Both the position numbers and the translations under genes were made by a program. Positions 34,441 to 41,846 of a stretch of 64,000 nt of DNA are shown here, in pieces (position 1 is the stretch's first letter; the number at the start of each line of letters is the position of its first letter). The stretch is from JAJDOD01 sp039024895 (GTDB lineage: Bacteria > Pseudomonadota > Alphaproteobacteria > Rhodobacterales > Rhodobacteraceae), in contig JBCCPJ010000008.1 in assembly GCA_039024895.1 (NCBI GenBank), positions 1 through 64,000 on the forward strand, given 5' to 3'. The notes under the pieces were generated by a model that did no database searches, was not told the origin of the DNA, and saw only the letters and a list, made by a program, of their open reading frames with translations.

Positions 34441-34815
34441 CTACTTTTTAAAAAGTGACGCTACGAGGTATACCAGATCTTTCGGCGCCGTGGGTTTCGT
34501 CGCGGTCAGCGCATCGGGGAACCGGGCCTGCACCGCGTCTGGCAAGGAGTGGCCGGTATGGAACACAAGCTTGACCCCTTGCGTATCTAGGGTTTCAGCA
34601 AAACTCGCCGCATCGCCGTCCGGCAGGGTAAGATCGAGTATGGCGGCATCAAATCTGATTTCTGTCACCAGTTCTTGCGCCTGCGCGAGAGACGCACACA
34701 TCTCTGCCATATCGGCACCACCTTGGAGGAGGACTTCCCTCAAGGAGGTGGCGATCAAAAGGTCGTCTTCGACAACCAGCAAGTTCAGACCCGCCAGGCT
34801 ATAGGGAACTGTCAT
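34441..34815 (-). CDS. Single-domain response regulator
   Basis: A 124-residue CheY-like receiver with no output domain. VVEDDLLIA gives the acidic pair, AILDLTLPDG the phosphoacceptor Asp (about residue 61), FHTGHS the switch Thr, and TKPTAPKDL the Lys. GGAGGGG precedes the ATG. No histidine kinase is nearby, so the partner is unknown. Single receivers like this often follow HWE/HisKA2 kinases in alphaproteobacteria. Confidence 0.9.
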   Translation of the reverse strand: MTVPYSLAGLNLLVVEDDLLIATSLREVLLQGGADMAEMCASLAQAQELVTEIRFDAAILDLTLPDGDAASFAETLDTQGVKLVFHTGHSLPDAVQARFPDALTATKPTAPKDLVYLVASLFKK

Positions 34816-34842
34816 AAGTTGCCCCTCCTTGATGTGACGCCC

Positions 34843-36861
34843 CTACAATCGGGCAGTGACAGCGTCCACGACCGCCTCCGGAGTGATGTTGAAGTGTTTG
34901 TAGAGATCACCTGCGGGGGCAGAGGCGCCGAAATCGTGCATACCGACGAAAGCGGATTTCTCGCGCTTGCCCCGTTCACCATAAAGCCACCGGTCCCAAC
35001 CGAAGCGTATAGCGGCTTCGATGGCAACGCGGACGGGACCGGCTGGTAGCACCTTGCGGCGGTACTTTTCGTCTTGTTCTTCGAAGAGTTCCCAGCAGGG
35101 CATGGAAACGACGCGCGTACCGATGTTTCTGGCTTCAAGGAGATCACGCGCTTTCATGGCAATCTCGACTTCCGATCCAGAGGCCATCAGCAGAGCGCGG
35201 CGCTTTCCGGTTGCGTCCGCCAGGATGTAGCCTCCTTGGGCGGTCAGGTTGCGCGTTTTGTGTTCGGTTCTGACCGTCGGCAGCCCTTGCCGCGACAATG
35301 CGAGGACAGATGGTGTGCGCTTGGAGGACAGCGCCAGTTCCCAGGCCTCAGCTGTTTCAACCGCGTCAGCTGGCCGGAAGACATTGATGTTGGGCGTGGC
35401 GCGCAGCATCGCCAGATGTTCGACAGGCTGATGGGTCGGGCCGTCTTCGCCTAGCCCGATACTGTCATGGGTCATGACATAGGTCACTGGCACCCCCATA
35501 AGGGCAGACAGACGCATGGCGCCACGGGCATAGTCGGTGAAGCACATGAATGTGCCGCCATAGGGCTTGATACCGCCGTGGAGCCACATGCCGTTCATCG
35601 CGGCCGCCATCCCGTGTTCGCGAATGCCGTAATGGATGTAGCGACCCTTGCGGTTCTCGGCGTTAAAGATGCCAAGATCGGACGTTTTGGTGTTATTCGA
35701 ACCTGTCAGGTCAGCCGACCCACCGAGGGTTTCGGGCACGGCTGGGTTCAGCACTTCGAGGGCCATCTCGGACGCTTTACGGGTTGCGACCTTTGGCTGT
35801 GTTTCGCTGATCTGTTTTTTCAGCGCCCGGACGGTTGAGGAGAGCTTGCGCGGCGCGTCCCCCTTTACAACCCGTTCGAACTCGGCTTGACGCGACGCTG
35901 ACAGTCCCGCAAAGCGCGTTTCCCATTCCGCGCGTTCGGCAGCGCCTTTGCTACCGATGGCGCGCCAGGCCGTTTGGACTTCGTTCGGGACGTCAAAGGG
36001 CGCGTGGGGCCAGCCATAAGCGTCGCGCGTCAAGGCGATCTCATCATCGCCGAGGGGCGCGCCATGGGCCTTTGCTGTATCCTGACGGTTTGGCGAGCCG
36101 AAGCCGATATGCGTCTTGCAGGCAATCATGGTTGGCTTATTGGACGCTTTCGCCTTTACCAGTGCTTTGTCGATATCTTCGGGATCATGCCCGTCGCATT
36201 CCAACACGTGCCAACCGCTGGCAGCGAAGCGTTTTTGCTGATCAGTCACGTCCGAAAGGCTTATCTCGCCGTCAATCGAGATATTGTTGTCGTCCCAGAG
36301 CACGATGAGACGCGAGAGCTTCTGCATGCCTGCGAGCCCGATGGCTTCCTGGCTGATGCCCTCCATAAGGCAACCATCCCCGGCAATAACATATGTGTAA
36401 TGGTCGACGATCTTCTTCCCGAAGCGTGCGCGGAGCGATTCCTCTGCCATGGCGAAGCCGACGGCATTTGCGATGCCCTGTCCAAGCGGACCCGTGGTGG
36501 TTTCAATGCCCTTGACGTGGCCGTATTCAGGGTGGCCGGCGGTGATCGAGCCCAACTGTCTGAACGCTTTGATTTGGTCGAGCGTCATGTCCTCGTAGCC
36601 GGTCAGATGCAAGAGCGCATAGATCAGCATTGAACCGTGCCCGGCAGATAAAATGAACCGGTCGCGATCGGCCCAATCGGGCGCGGAAGCGTCGAATTTC
36701 AAGTGCTTTTCGAACAAAACCGTGGCCACGTCCGCCATGCCCATCGGCATGCCGGGATGCCCCGAATTGGCCGCTTGCACTGCGTCAATTGCCAAGGTGC
36801 GGATCGCGGTGGCGCGGGCAAAATGGTTCGGATGCAACTCTTTGAGCGTGGCGATATCCAT
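34843..36861 (-). CDS. tkt: Transketolase
   Basis: A 672-residue thiamine-diphosphate enzyme of the pentose phosphate (and Calvin) pathways. Motifs are NSGHPGMPMGMAD, GDGCLMEG followed by DDNNISIDG (the ThDP/metal site), and the pyrimidine-domain MTHDSIGLGEDGPTHQPVE. The ATG has a G-rich ribosome binding site. It is transcribed alone or with the response regulator 27 bp downstream. Confidence 0.97.
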   Translation of the reverse strand: MDIATLKELHPNHFARATAIRTLAIDAVQAANSGHPGMPMGMADVATVLFEKHLKFDASAPDWADRDRFILSAGHGSMLIYALLHLTGYEDMTLDQIKAFRQLGSITAGHPEYGHVKGIETTTGPLGQGIANAVGFAMAEESLRARFGKKIVDHYTYVIAGDGCLMEGISQEAIGLAGMQKLSRLIVLWDDNNISIDGEISLSDVTDQQKRFAASGWHVLECDGHDPEDIDKALVKAKASNKPTMIACKTHIGFGSPNRQDTAKAHGAPLGDDEIALTRDAYGWPHAPFDVPNEVQTAWRAIGSKGAAERAEWETRFAGLSASRQAEFERVVKGDAPRKLSSTVRALKKQISETQPKVATRKASEMALEVLNPAVPETLGGSADLTGSNNTKTSDLGIFNAENRKGRYIHYGIREHGMAAAMNGMWLHGGIKPYGGTFMCFTDYARGAMRLSALMGVPVTYVMTHDSIGLGEDGPTHQPVEHLAMLRATPNINVFRPADAVETAEAWELALSSKRTPSVLALSRQGLPTVRTEHKTRNLTAQGGYILADATGKRRALLMASGSEVEIAMKARDLLEARNIGTRVVSMPCWELFEEQDEKYRRKVLPAGPVRVAIEAAIRFGWDRWLYGERGKREKSAFVGMHDFGASAPAGDLYKHFNITPEAVVDAVTARL

Positions 36862-37055
36862 GCGATTTTACCCCCGAGCCTGGCATAGTGTTGGCGGGTT
36901 GATAACAGCCACGGGGGCGAGCGCAAGGCACGCTATTGCGTTCGCCAGATTAGGGGGGTGAATTGGGCTGTTCATGGGGTATTCTGCCACGCAGGGCAGA
37001 TGCGGCGTTTCGATTCGAATGGTTAACGGCGCCACAAAGAAACAGCTGGGACGAT

Positions 37056-37517
37056 ATGGACGATATTGCAGAGTACGAACGCCGTATTACGGCAGCATTG
37101 GACAGGGCGGCGCAGGCGCTCGACAAGCTAAGCGCCGGTGAGAGTGGTGACGCAGAAGCGATCAAGGCCGAGTTGGAAGCCGAACGGGTGGCAAACCAGC
37201 AGCTCGAGGAGCGCGTGCGCGCCATTAAGGAAACGCAGGAACAGACGGTCACGGCCCTTGAGGCTTCGGTGGAGGAACTCAAGTCAGCCCTCGCCACCCG
37301 AGATGCAGAAATGCAGCAGTTAAAGAGCGTGAACGAAGCGCTCCGCCAATCAAATGGCGTCTTGCGTGAGGCAAATTCCAAAGGGGTCGGAGATGCCGAC
37401 GCGGTCAATTCCGCTATGGTCACGGAAATCGAAAGCCTGCGGGCGGCGCGGGCCACAGAACGCGCTGAGATAGAGGAAATCCTCGCCACGCTCGAACCAG
37501 TGCTGGAGGAGGCCTGA
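37056..37517 (+). CDS. Coiled-coil protein upstream of zapA
   Basis: A 153-residue protein that is almost entirely coiled coil (residues about 5-110 with regular heptads, e.g. QQLEERVRAIKETQEQTV) with an acidic end. The ATG at 37056 (MDDIAEYERRI) is chosen because the upstream frame reads as a shadow. It ends one base before the zapA start, so the two are co-transcribed and perhaps work together at the division ring, as ZapB does with ZapA in E. coli. That link is inference; no sequence match to ZapB is claimed. Confidence 0.8.
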   Translation: MDDIAEYERRITAALDRAAQALDKLSAGESGDAEAIKAELEAERVANQQLEERVRAIKETQEQTVTALEASVEELKSALATRDAEMQQLKSVNEALRQSNGVLREANSKGVGDADAVNSAMVTEIESLRAARATERAEIEEILATLEPVLEEA

Positions 37518-37518
37518 G

Positions 37519-37920
37519 ATGCCGGAAGTGAACATTCAGATCGGCGGACGCACCTTTGCAGTGGCCTGTCAGGAGGGGGAAGAGCATTTCTTGCAGTCGG
37601 CGGCCGAATTGCTCGACAATGAAGCAAAAGTGCTGATGGAACAGATCGGGCGGCTGCCTGAGTCGCGGATGTTGCTGATGGCTGGCCTAATGCTGGCTGA
37701 CAAGCACGCGGGTTCCGAGGACCAAATGAATTCCATGGAAGACAAGGTCGCGCAGCAAGAGGCGTGGATCGAGGAACTTCAGAACCGCCCAAAGCCTGCA
37801 CCAGAAATGCGAGAAGTGGCTGTCATTCCCAGTGAAGTGTCTGACACTTTGGCGGAATTGGCTGCACGCGCTGAGGCAATCGCCGAAGCGGCAGAGGAAA
37901 AACTCCTCGCGGCGGGCTGA
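37519..37920 (+). CDS. zapA: Cell division protein ZapA
   Basis: A 133-residue FtsZ-ring stabiliser. MPEVNIQIGGRTFAVACQEGEE and LLMAGLMLADK match ZapA, with the N-terminal globular head and a coiled-coil tail. It is directly coupled to the coiled-coil gene before it. The 6S RNA often found after zapA in other bacteria is not visible in the 90 bp that follow. Confidence 0.93.
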   Translation: MPEVNIQIGGRTFAVACQEGEEHFLQSAAELLDNEAKVLMEQIGRLPESRMLLMAGLMLADKHAGSEDQMNSMEDKVAQQEAWIEELQNRPKPAPEMREVAVIPSEVSDTLAELAARAEAIAEAAEEKLLAAG

Positions 37921-38011
37921 CCTTGCATGCAATCGTATGCTGTTGAATTAAAAAAGAAAAATTTGAAAATCGTCTCCATGGGTCTTATGTGACCCTCGAG
38001 GGGATTTAGAG

Positions 38012-39628
38012 ATGGCACAACGCATTCTTATTTTGGGTGGTGGGTTCGCGGGGCTTTTTGCGGCGCGCAAAGTAAAAAAGCGCTTGGGCGCCGAAGCCGA
38101 CGTCGAACTGATCAGTGCGGAAAACTATTTCGTCTTTCAGCCGCTTCTGCCTGAAGTTGCCGCTGGCTCGATCACAGCGCCGCACGCGGTCACGCCACTT
38201 CGGGCGCTGTTGAAAGATGTCTTTGTGCGTAAGGCGCGCGTTCATAGCGTGGATTTCGAACGGCAGATTGTGACCGTGTTTCAAGGAGTGCAGCGCAGGC
38301 CAACGGAGGTTCCCTACGATCATTTGGTGGTGGCGCTCGGTCAGGTTGTCGACCTGTCGCGCATGCCTGGACTGTCGGATCATGCGCTGACGATGAAGCA
38401 CCTCGAAGACGCCCGCCATTTGCGCAATCACGTGATCGAACGCCTTGAACATGCGGAAATTACAGGTCTGCCGGAGGTTAAGCGGGAGGCACTGACCTTC
38501 ACGGTGGTTGGTGCGGGTTTCTCTGGTGTGGAGACCGTGGGCGAGTTGAAAGAGTTGATTGACCGGTCGCTGAAACTCTATCCCCATGTGTCGCCCGATG
38601 AAGTTCGCGTGGTGGTCGTCGAGTATGCCGATCGGGTGTTGGGCGAGTTGCCCGAAAGCCTTGGCCGCTACGCGAAGGAGCGTTTGGAAGCGCGCGGGAT
38701 CGAGATCATGCTGGGCAAAGGCGTGGCGTCCGCGACTGGCACCCGGCTCACCCTGACGGATGGTACGCAGATACCGACCCGTACAATCGTTGCCACCATC
38801 GGAAATGCGCCCTCCCCGGTGGTGCGCGACATGGGTCTTGAACAGCAGGGAGGCAAGATCGCGGTTGACCGCAATCTGCGGGTGAACGGGCATGACAATG
38901 TCTGGTCCTTGGGGGATTGCGCGCAAATCCCCATGAAGGAGGACGCAAAGGAGCGGGCGGATTTCGCCCCGCCCACCGCGCAATTCGCCGTGCGCGAGGC
39001 GCGCTGTCTCGCACTTAACATAGAGGCGGCGATCAAAGGTAAACCCCTGAAAAAATTTGATTATAAGTCGCAAGGCGCTTTGGCGTCGCTCGGTGCCCGC
39101 CGCGGTGTGGCGGAGGTTTGGGGCATGAAGATCTCAGGTTTCCCGGCCTGGTTTCTGTGGCGCGCCTATTACGTGATGTTCCTGCCTGGCGTCAGCACGA
39201 AGATACGCGTTTTGCTGAACTGGATGATGGATGCGCTCTCGGCGCGCTCGGTTGTTCAACTGAAGGGCAATAGGCCGGATGCCACGCGCTACGTGCATTA
39301 CAGTGCAGGGGACCGAATATACGAAGCCGGCAATCGGGCGGACGGTGTTTATTCCATCGTATCGGGATCGGTAGAGCTACGTCACATCGACTGCGACGGG
39401 AGCGAACGGGTGCTCACGCTCGGCAAAGGCGATCACTTCGGGGAGGGCATTCTGTATGGTGAGTACCTTCGGCGCTCCACGGTTCGGGCGCTGGAGGACA
39501 GCAAAGTGCTGATGATGGAGAAAGACACATATCTGCGGATGGTCGAAGCGTTCCCGACGTTGAAGGACTACTTCGACGACCATCTGAAGACAACCGCTGA
39601 GAATGGAAACATCAAGCGGTTAGGCTGA
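38012..39628 (+). CDS. Type II NADH dehydrogenase with C-terminal cyclic-nucleotide-binding domain
   Basis: A 538-residue fusion. Residues about 1-400 are an NDH-2-like flavoprotein: GGGFAGLFAARK binds FAD, VVGAGFSGVETVGEL binds NAD(P)H, and WSLGDCAQIP is the second FAD contact; NDH-2 passes electrons from NADH to quinone at the membrane. Residues about 425-530 form a cNMP-binding (CRP-like) domain: AGDRIYEAGNRADGVYSIVSG and GKGDHFGEGILYG, the phosphate-binding cassette with R-S-T after it. The add-on suggests control by a cyclic nucleotide. It lies 91 bp after zapA and probably has its own promoter. Confidence 0.88.
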   Translation: MAQRILILGGGFAGLFAARKVKKRLGAEADVELISAENYFVFQPLLPEVAAGSITAPHAVTPLRALLKDVFVRKARVHSVDFERQIVTVFQGVQRRPTEVPYDHLVVALGQVVDLSRMPGLSDHALTMKHLEDARHLRNHVIERLEHAEITGLPEVKREALTFTVVGAGFSGVETVGELKELIDRSLKLYPHVSPDEVRVVVVEYADRVLGELPESLGRYAKERLEARGIEIMLGKGVASATGTRLTLTDGTQIPTRTIVATIGNAPSPVVRDMGLEQQGGKIAVDRNLRVNGHDNVWSLGDCAQIPMKEDAKERADFAPPTAQFAVREARCLALNIEAAIKGKPLKKFDYKSQGALASLGARRGVAEVWGMKISGFPAWFLWRAYYVMFLPGVSTKIRVLLNWMMDALSARSVVQLKGNRPDATRYVHYSAGDRIYEAGNRADGVYSIVSGSVELRHIDCDGSERVLTLGKGDHFGEGILYGEYLRRSTVRALEDSKVLMMEKDTYLRMVEAFPTLKDYFDDHLKTTAENGNIKRLG

Positions 39629-39913
39629 TCCAACAAGGGTGAAAGTGCCAACTTCCTTTGACGTCACCCAAGGTGAAACGAGGGCGTCAAACGACTTGAA
39701 GTGGGCGCTCGCCAAATGCGCGTCAAAAGCGGCGCGGTCTGCATAGATCTCGTATAGAAACACGGTTTCCGGCCCGTTTTCGCCCACCGCCACGTCGAAG
39801 CGGTGACAGTCCGGTTCACTATCCAGAGATTGCCGCGCATTTTCGGTCACGGCCGCTAGAAACGCATCTGTGTGGGCGGCGTCCACATGAAAGGTCACCG
39901 CAACAACATACAT
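39620..39913 (-). CDS. Antibiotic biosynthesis monooxygenase (ABM)-domain protein
   Basis: A 97-residue dimeric alpha/beta-barrel protein, with VAVTFHVDAAHTDAFLAAV at the start and FLYEIYADRAAFDAHLAS later, as in YgiN-type quinol monooxygenases. It follows grxD by three bases and ends overlapping the NDH-2 gene by nine bases on the other strand. The true substrate is unknown; a role with quinols would fit the neighbour but is only a guess. Confidence 0.85.
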   Translation of the reverse strand: MYVVAVTFHVDAAHTDAFLAAVTENARQSLDSEPDCHRFDVAVGENGPETVFLYEIYADRAAFDAHLASAHFKSFDALVSPWVTSKEVGTFTLVGSA

Positions 39914-39916
39914 TGC

Positions 39917-40276
39917 TCAACCGTTATGTTCGCGGATTTGATCGGCCGCTTCCTTGTTATAGCCGACGCCATTCTCGTCAAAAAGCTGGTCCAGTTCCCC
40001 CGAGAGCGTCATTTCCGTCACGATATCGCAACCGCCGACAAACTCGCCTTTCACATAGAGCTGTGGGATTGTTGGCCAGTCTGAGAAGTCCTTGATCCCT
40101 TGGCGGATTTGGTCGTCCGCGAGCACGTTCACGTCCTGATATTCGACGCCCATGAAGTTCAACACACCCGCGACCCGGGACGAGAACCCGCATTGCGGCA
40201 TGTTTTTCGTGCCTTTCATGAACAGAACCACGTCATTTGCATCCACGGTTTCTTTGATCTGGGTTTCAGCGGTCAT
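39917..40276 (-). CDS. grxD: Monothiol glutaredoxin (Grx4 family)
   Basis: A 119-residue CGFS-type glutaredoxin that binds a bridging [2Fe-2S] cluster with glutathione and often with BolA. KGTKNMPQCGFSSRV holds the CGFS site, WPTIPQLYV the cis-Pro loop, and GGCDI the glutathione contact. The start at 40276 has GGAGG upstream; a longer reading adds 12 residues. bolA is two genes upstream on the same strand. Confidence 0.95.
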   Translation of the reverse strand: MTAETQIKETVDANDVVLFMKGTKNMPQCGFSSRVAGVLNFMGVEYQDVNVLADDQIRQGIKDFSDWPTIPQLYVKGEFVGGCDIVTEMTLSGELDQLFDENGVGYNKEAADQIREHNG

Positions 40277-40339
40277 GGCGCCAGCCTCCTGAAAATCGGT
40301 TCCATTGCACATAGTAGCCTTTGGTGCGAAGCGCCAGTC

Positions 40340-40825
40340 TCAACCCCACGTGATCTCAAAACGCGAGGTCTCGGAGAGGCCGAACACGTCTCCAACGACC
40401 CAACGGGCGAACACGGCATGGTCCCCGGTTGTCGCGAAATCGATATCGAGAAAGGCCATTTGGTTGTTTGTGTTGCGATAAGGGGAAAGTCCGCGGTGGC
40501 GGGCTTCAGCTTCGATCCGGACGGCATAGGCGCGCGACCAATCGGTCACGGGAAGGTCGAACCTGTATTGCAAAAGGCCCGTAGCATCGCGCCCGGCGGC
40601 CACTTGAATGAACCGTTCGCCTTCCTCCTCCCGTGCGGTGACGAAGAAGCCACTTTCCCCATCGCGCGCGAGGCTCTCGATCCGCGCGAGATACGCGTCC
40701 AGCGTCCCGGCTTCAGATCCCCGACCGAATGGCCTTGCATCGCGCCGTTCCAAGGCACGGACACTCCGCAGCGCAAGGACCGCCAATAGCAGCAGGCCAA
40801 AGAGATAGAGAAGTTGAGGAACCAT
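40340..40825 (-). CDS. Hypothetical membrane-anchored protein between bolA and grxD
   Basis: A 161-residue protein with one N-terminal membrane helix (LLYLFGLLLLAVLAL) and a soluble domain of about 125 residues with alternating strands and helices (SGFFVTAREEEGERFIQVAAG; NNQMAFLDIDF). I do not recognise the family. It sits inside the bolA-grxD cluster, 20 bp after bolA, so it may be tied to Fe-S or redox work at the membrane; that is inference. Confidence 0.75.
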   Translation of the reverse strand: MVPQLLYLFGLLLLAVLALRSVRALERRDARPFGRGSEAGTLDAYLARIESLARDGESGFFVTAREEEGERFIQVAAGRDATGLLQYRFDLPVTDWSRAYAVRIEAEARHRGLSPYRNTNNQMAFLDIDFATTGDHAVFARWVVGDVFGLSETSRFEITWG

Positions 40826-40845
40826 ATCGTGATGCGTCTGGACGT

Positions 40846-41082
40846 CTAGTCGGGCACCCGCGTAGTCAGCGCAAGCGCATGAAGGTCGCCGTCGGGCCCG
40901 TCCATTTTGCCTTTTAAGGCCGAATAGACGGCGCGCTGTTGCTGGACGCGATTCATGCCACGGAAGCTCTCGTCAACCACGACCGCCGACATATGAACCC
41001 CGTCGCTGCCGCCGACTTCGATTTGAGCGTTCGGGAATGTTTCGCGAAGCAGCGCTTCAATTTCGTGGGCCTGCATGGGCAT
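40846..41082 (-). CDS. BolA family protein
   Basis: A 78-residue BolA/IbaG-type protein that partners monothiol glutaredoxins in iron-sulfur sensing and trafficking. EIEALLRETFPNAQIEV, DGVHMSAVVVDESFRGM and the end LHALALTTRVPD match the class II KH-like fold; the His in LHAL is a likely cluster ligand. The start is MPMQAHE at 41082. It is first in the run bolA-hypothetical-grxD-ABM. Confidence 0.93.
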   Translation of the reverse strand: MPMQAHEIEALLRETFPNAQIEVGGSDGVHMSAVVVDESFRGMNRVQQQRAVYSALKGKMDGPDGDLHALALTTRVPD

Positions 41083-41201
41083 ATGAGTTGTGTCTCCTCT
41101 TTGGGACAATTTAGGCGGTGCTGTTGGCTGCGGCAAGCGTGGCGGCGCCTCGGAAGCGACGCCTTTTCGGCAAAACAGCAGAGGGGTTACGTTGGCTGCG
41201 G

Positions 41202-41846
41202 CTAGTCCTGCGGGTTAATGTTCTCGGACAGGGCCGCTTCCGTCGCTTCAAAGAATGCACCCACTTGCCGCCCGTCGACCAAGGCGTGATGAACTTGCAA
41301 GGTCATTGCCATGTCATATTTCCCGCTTCGTTCAACGATTTTGCCCCAGGAGACACGGGGGATACAGTCATCGGCATGGGGCAGTGCATTGTCGAGGGAG
41401 CTGTAATCGAGCCACGGCAAGCAGGAGAGATATGCCACATCCTCTATCGTGCCATCGTTGGCGTTGAGAGGCGCGCCTTCGCGAACCTCTGCGATCTTCT
41501 CAGCGGCATGGGCATCGAACCGACGGCGATCCGGGTTCCAGGCGAGGTAGGTGTAACGGAAGTCGCCGTTTTCCAGGGGGATCGTCGGTGACAGGAGTAG
41601 GCGTTTGTATTGCTTGACCGTGTCACCCTCGAACCGCATGCAGAGTTCAGGCACGGCGTGGAGGCCCTGGCCGACTGCCCAAATCGTGTGCCGAAAGGGA
41701 GAGAGACCGGTCGTCTTTCGCGATGCCATGAGGTTGGTCATGGGGATGCGCACAGTCGTGGCGTAGTGCGGGCGTTCAAAAGCGCGGAACATGCGGAACT
41801 GGGCGGCGCGCGGCCAGGTGGCCAGATTGACCCGCGTGCCTGTCAT
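41202..41846 (-). CDS. Chloramphenicol acetyltransferase-like acyltransferase
   Basis: A 214-residue protein of the CAT fold. LQVHHALVDGRQV carries the catalytic HHxxxDG-type His and Asp, and RMFRAFERPHYATTV is typical of the N-terminus. Chromosomal CAT-like proteins of this group often act on substrates other than chloramphenicol, so resistance should not be assumed. Its ATG overlaps the purL stop by four bases. Confidence 0.85.
   Translation of the reverse strand: MTGTRVNLATWPRAAQFRMFRAFERPHYATTVRIPMTNLMASRKTTGLSPFRHTIWAVGQGLHAVPELCMRFEGDTVKQYKRLLLSPTIPLENGDFRYTYLAWNPDRRRFDAHAAEKIAEVREGAPLNANDGTIEDVAYLSCLPWLDYSSLDNALPHADDCIPRVSWGKIVERSGKYDMAMTLQVHHALVDGRQVGAFFEATEAALSENINPQD

Noticed and set aside
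37921..38011. 6S RNA after zapA
   Set aside because: Only 91 bp remain before the next gene, too short, and no long bulged hairpin is seen.
41202..41846. Chloramphenicol resistance gene
   Set aside because: The CAT fold is clear, but it lies in a housekeeping operon overlapping purL with no mobile context; resistance is not implied.
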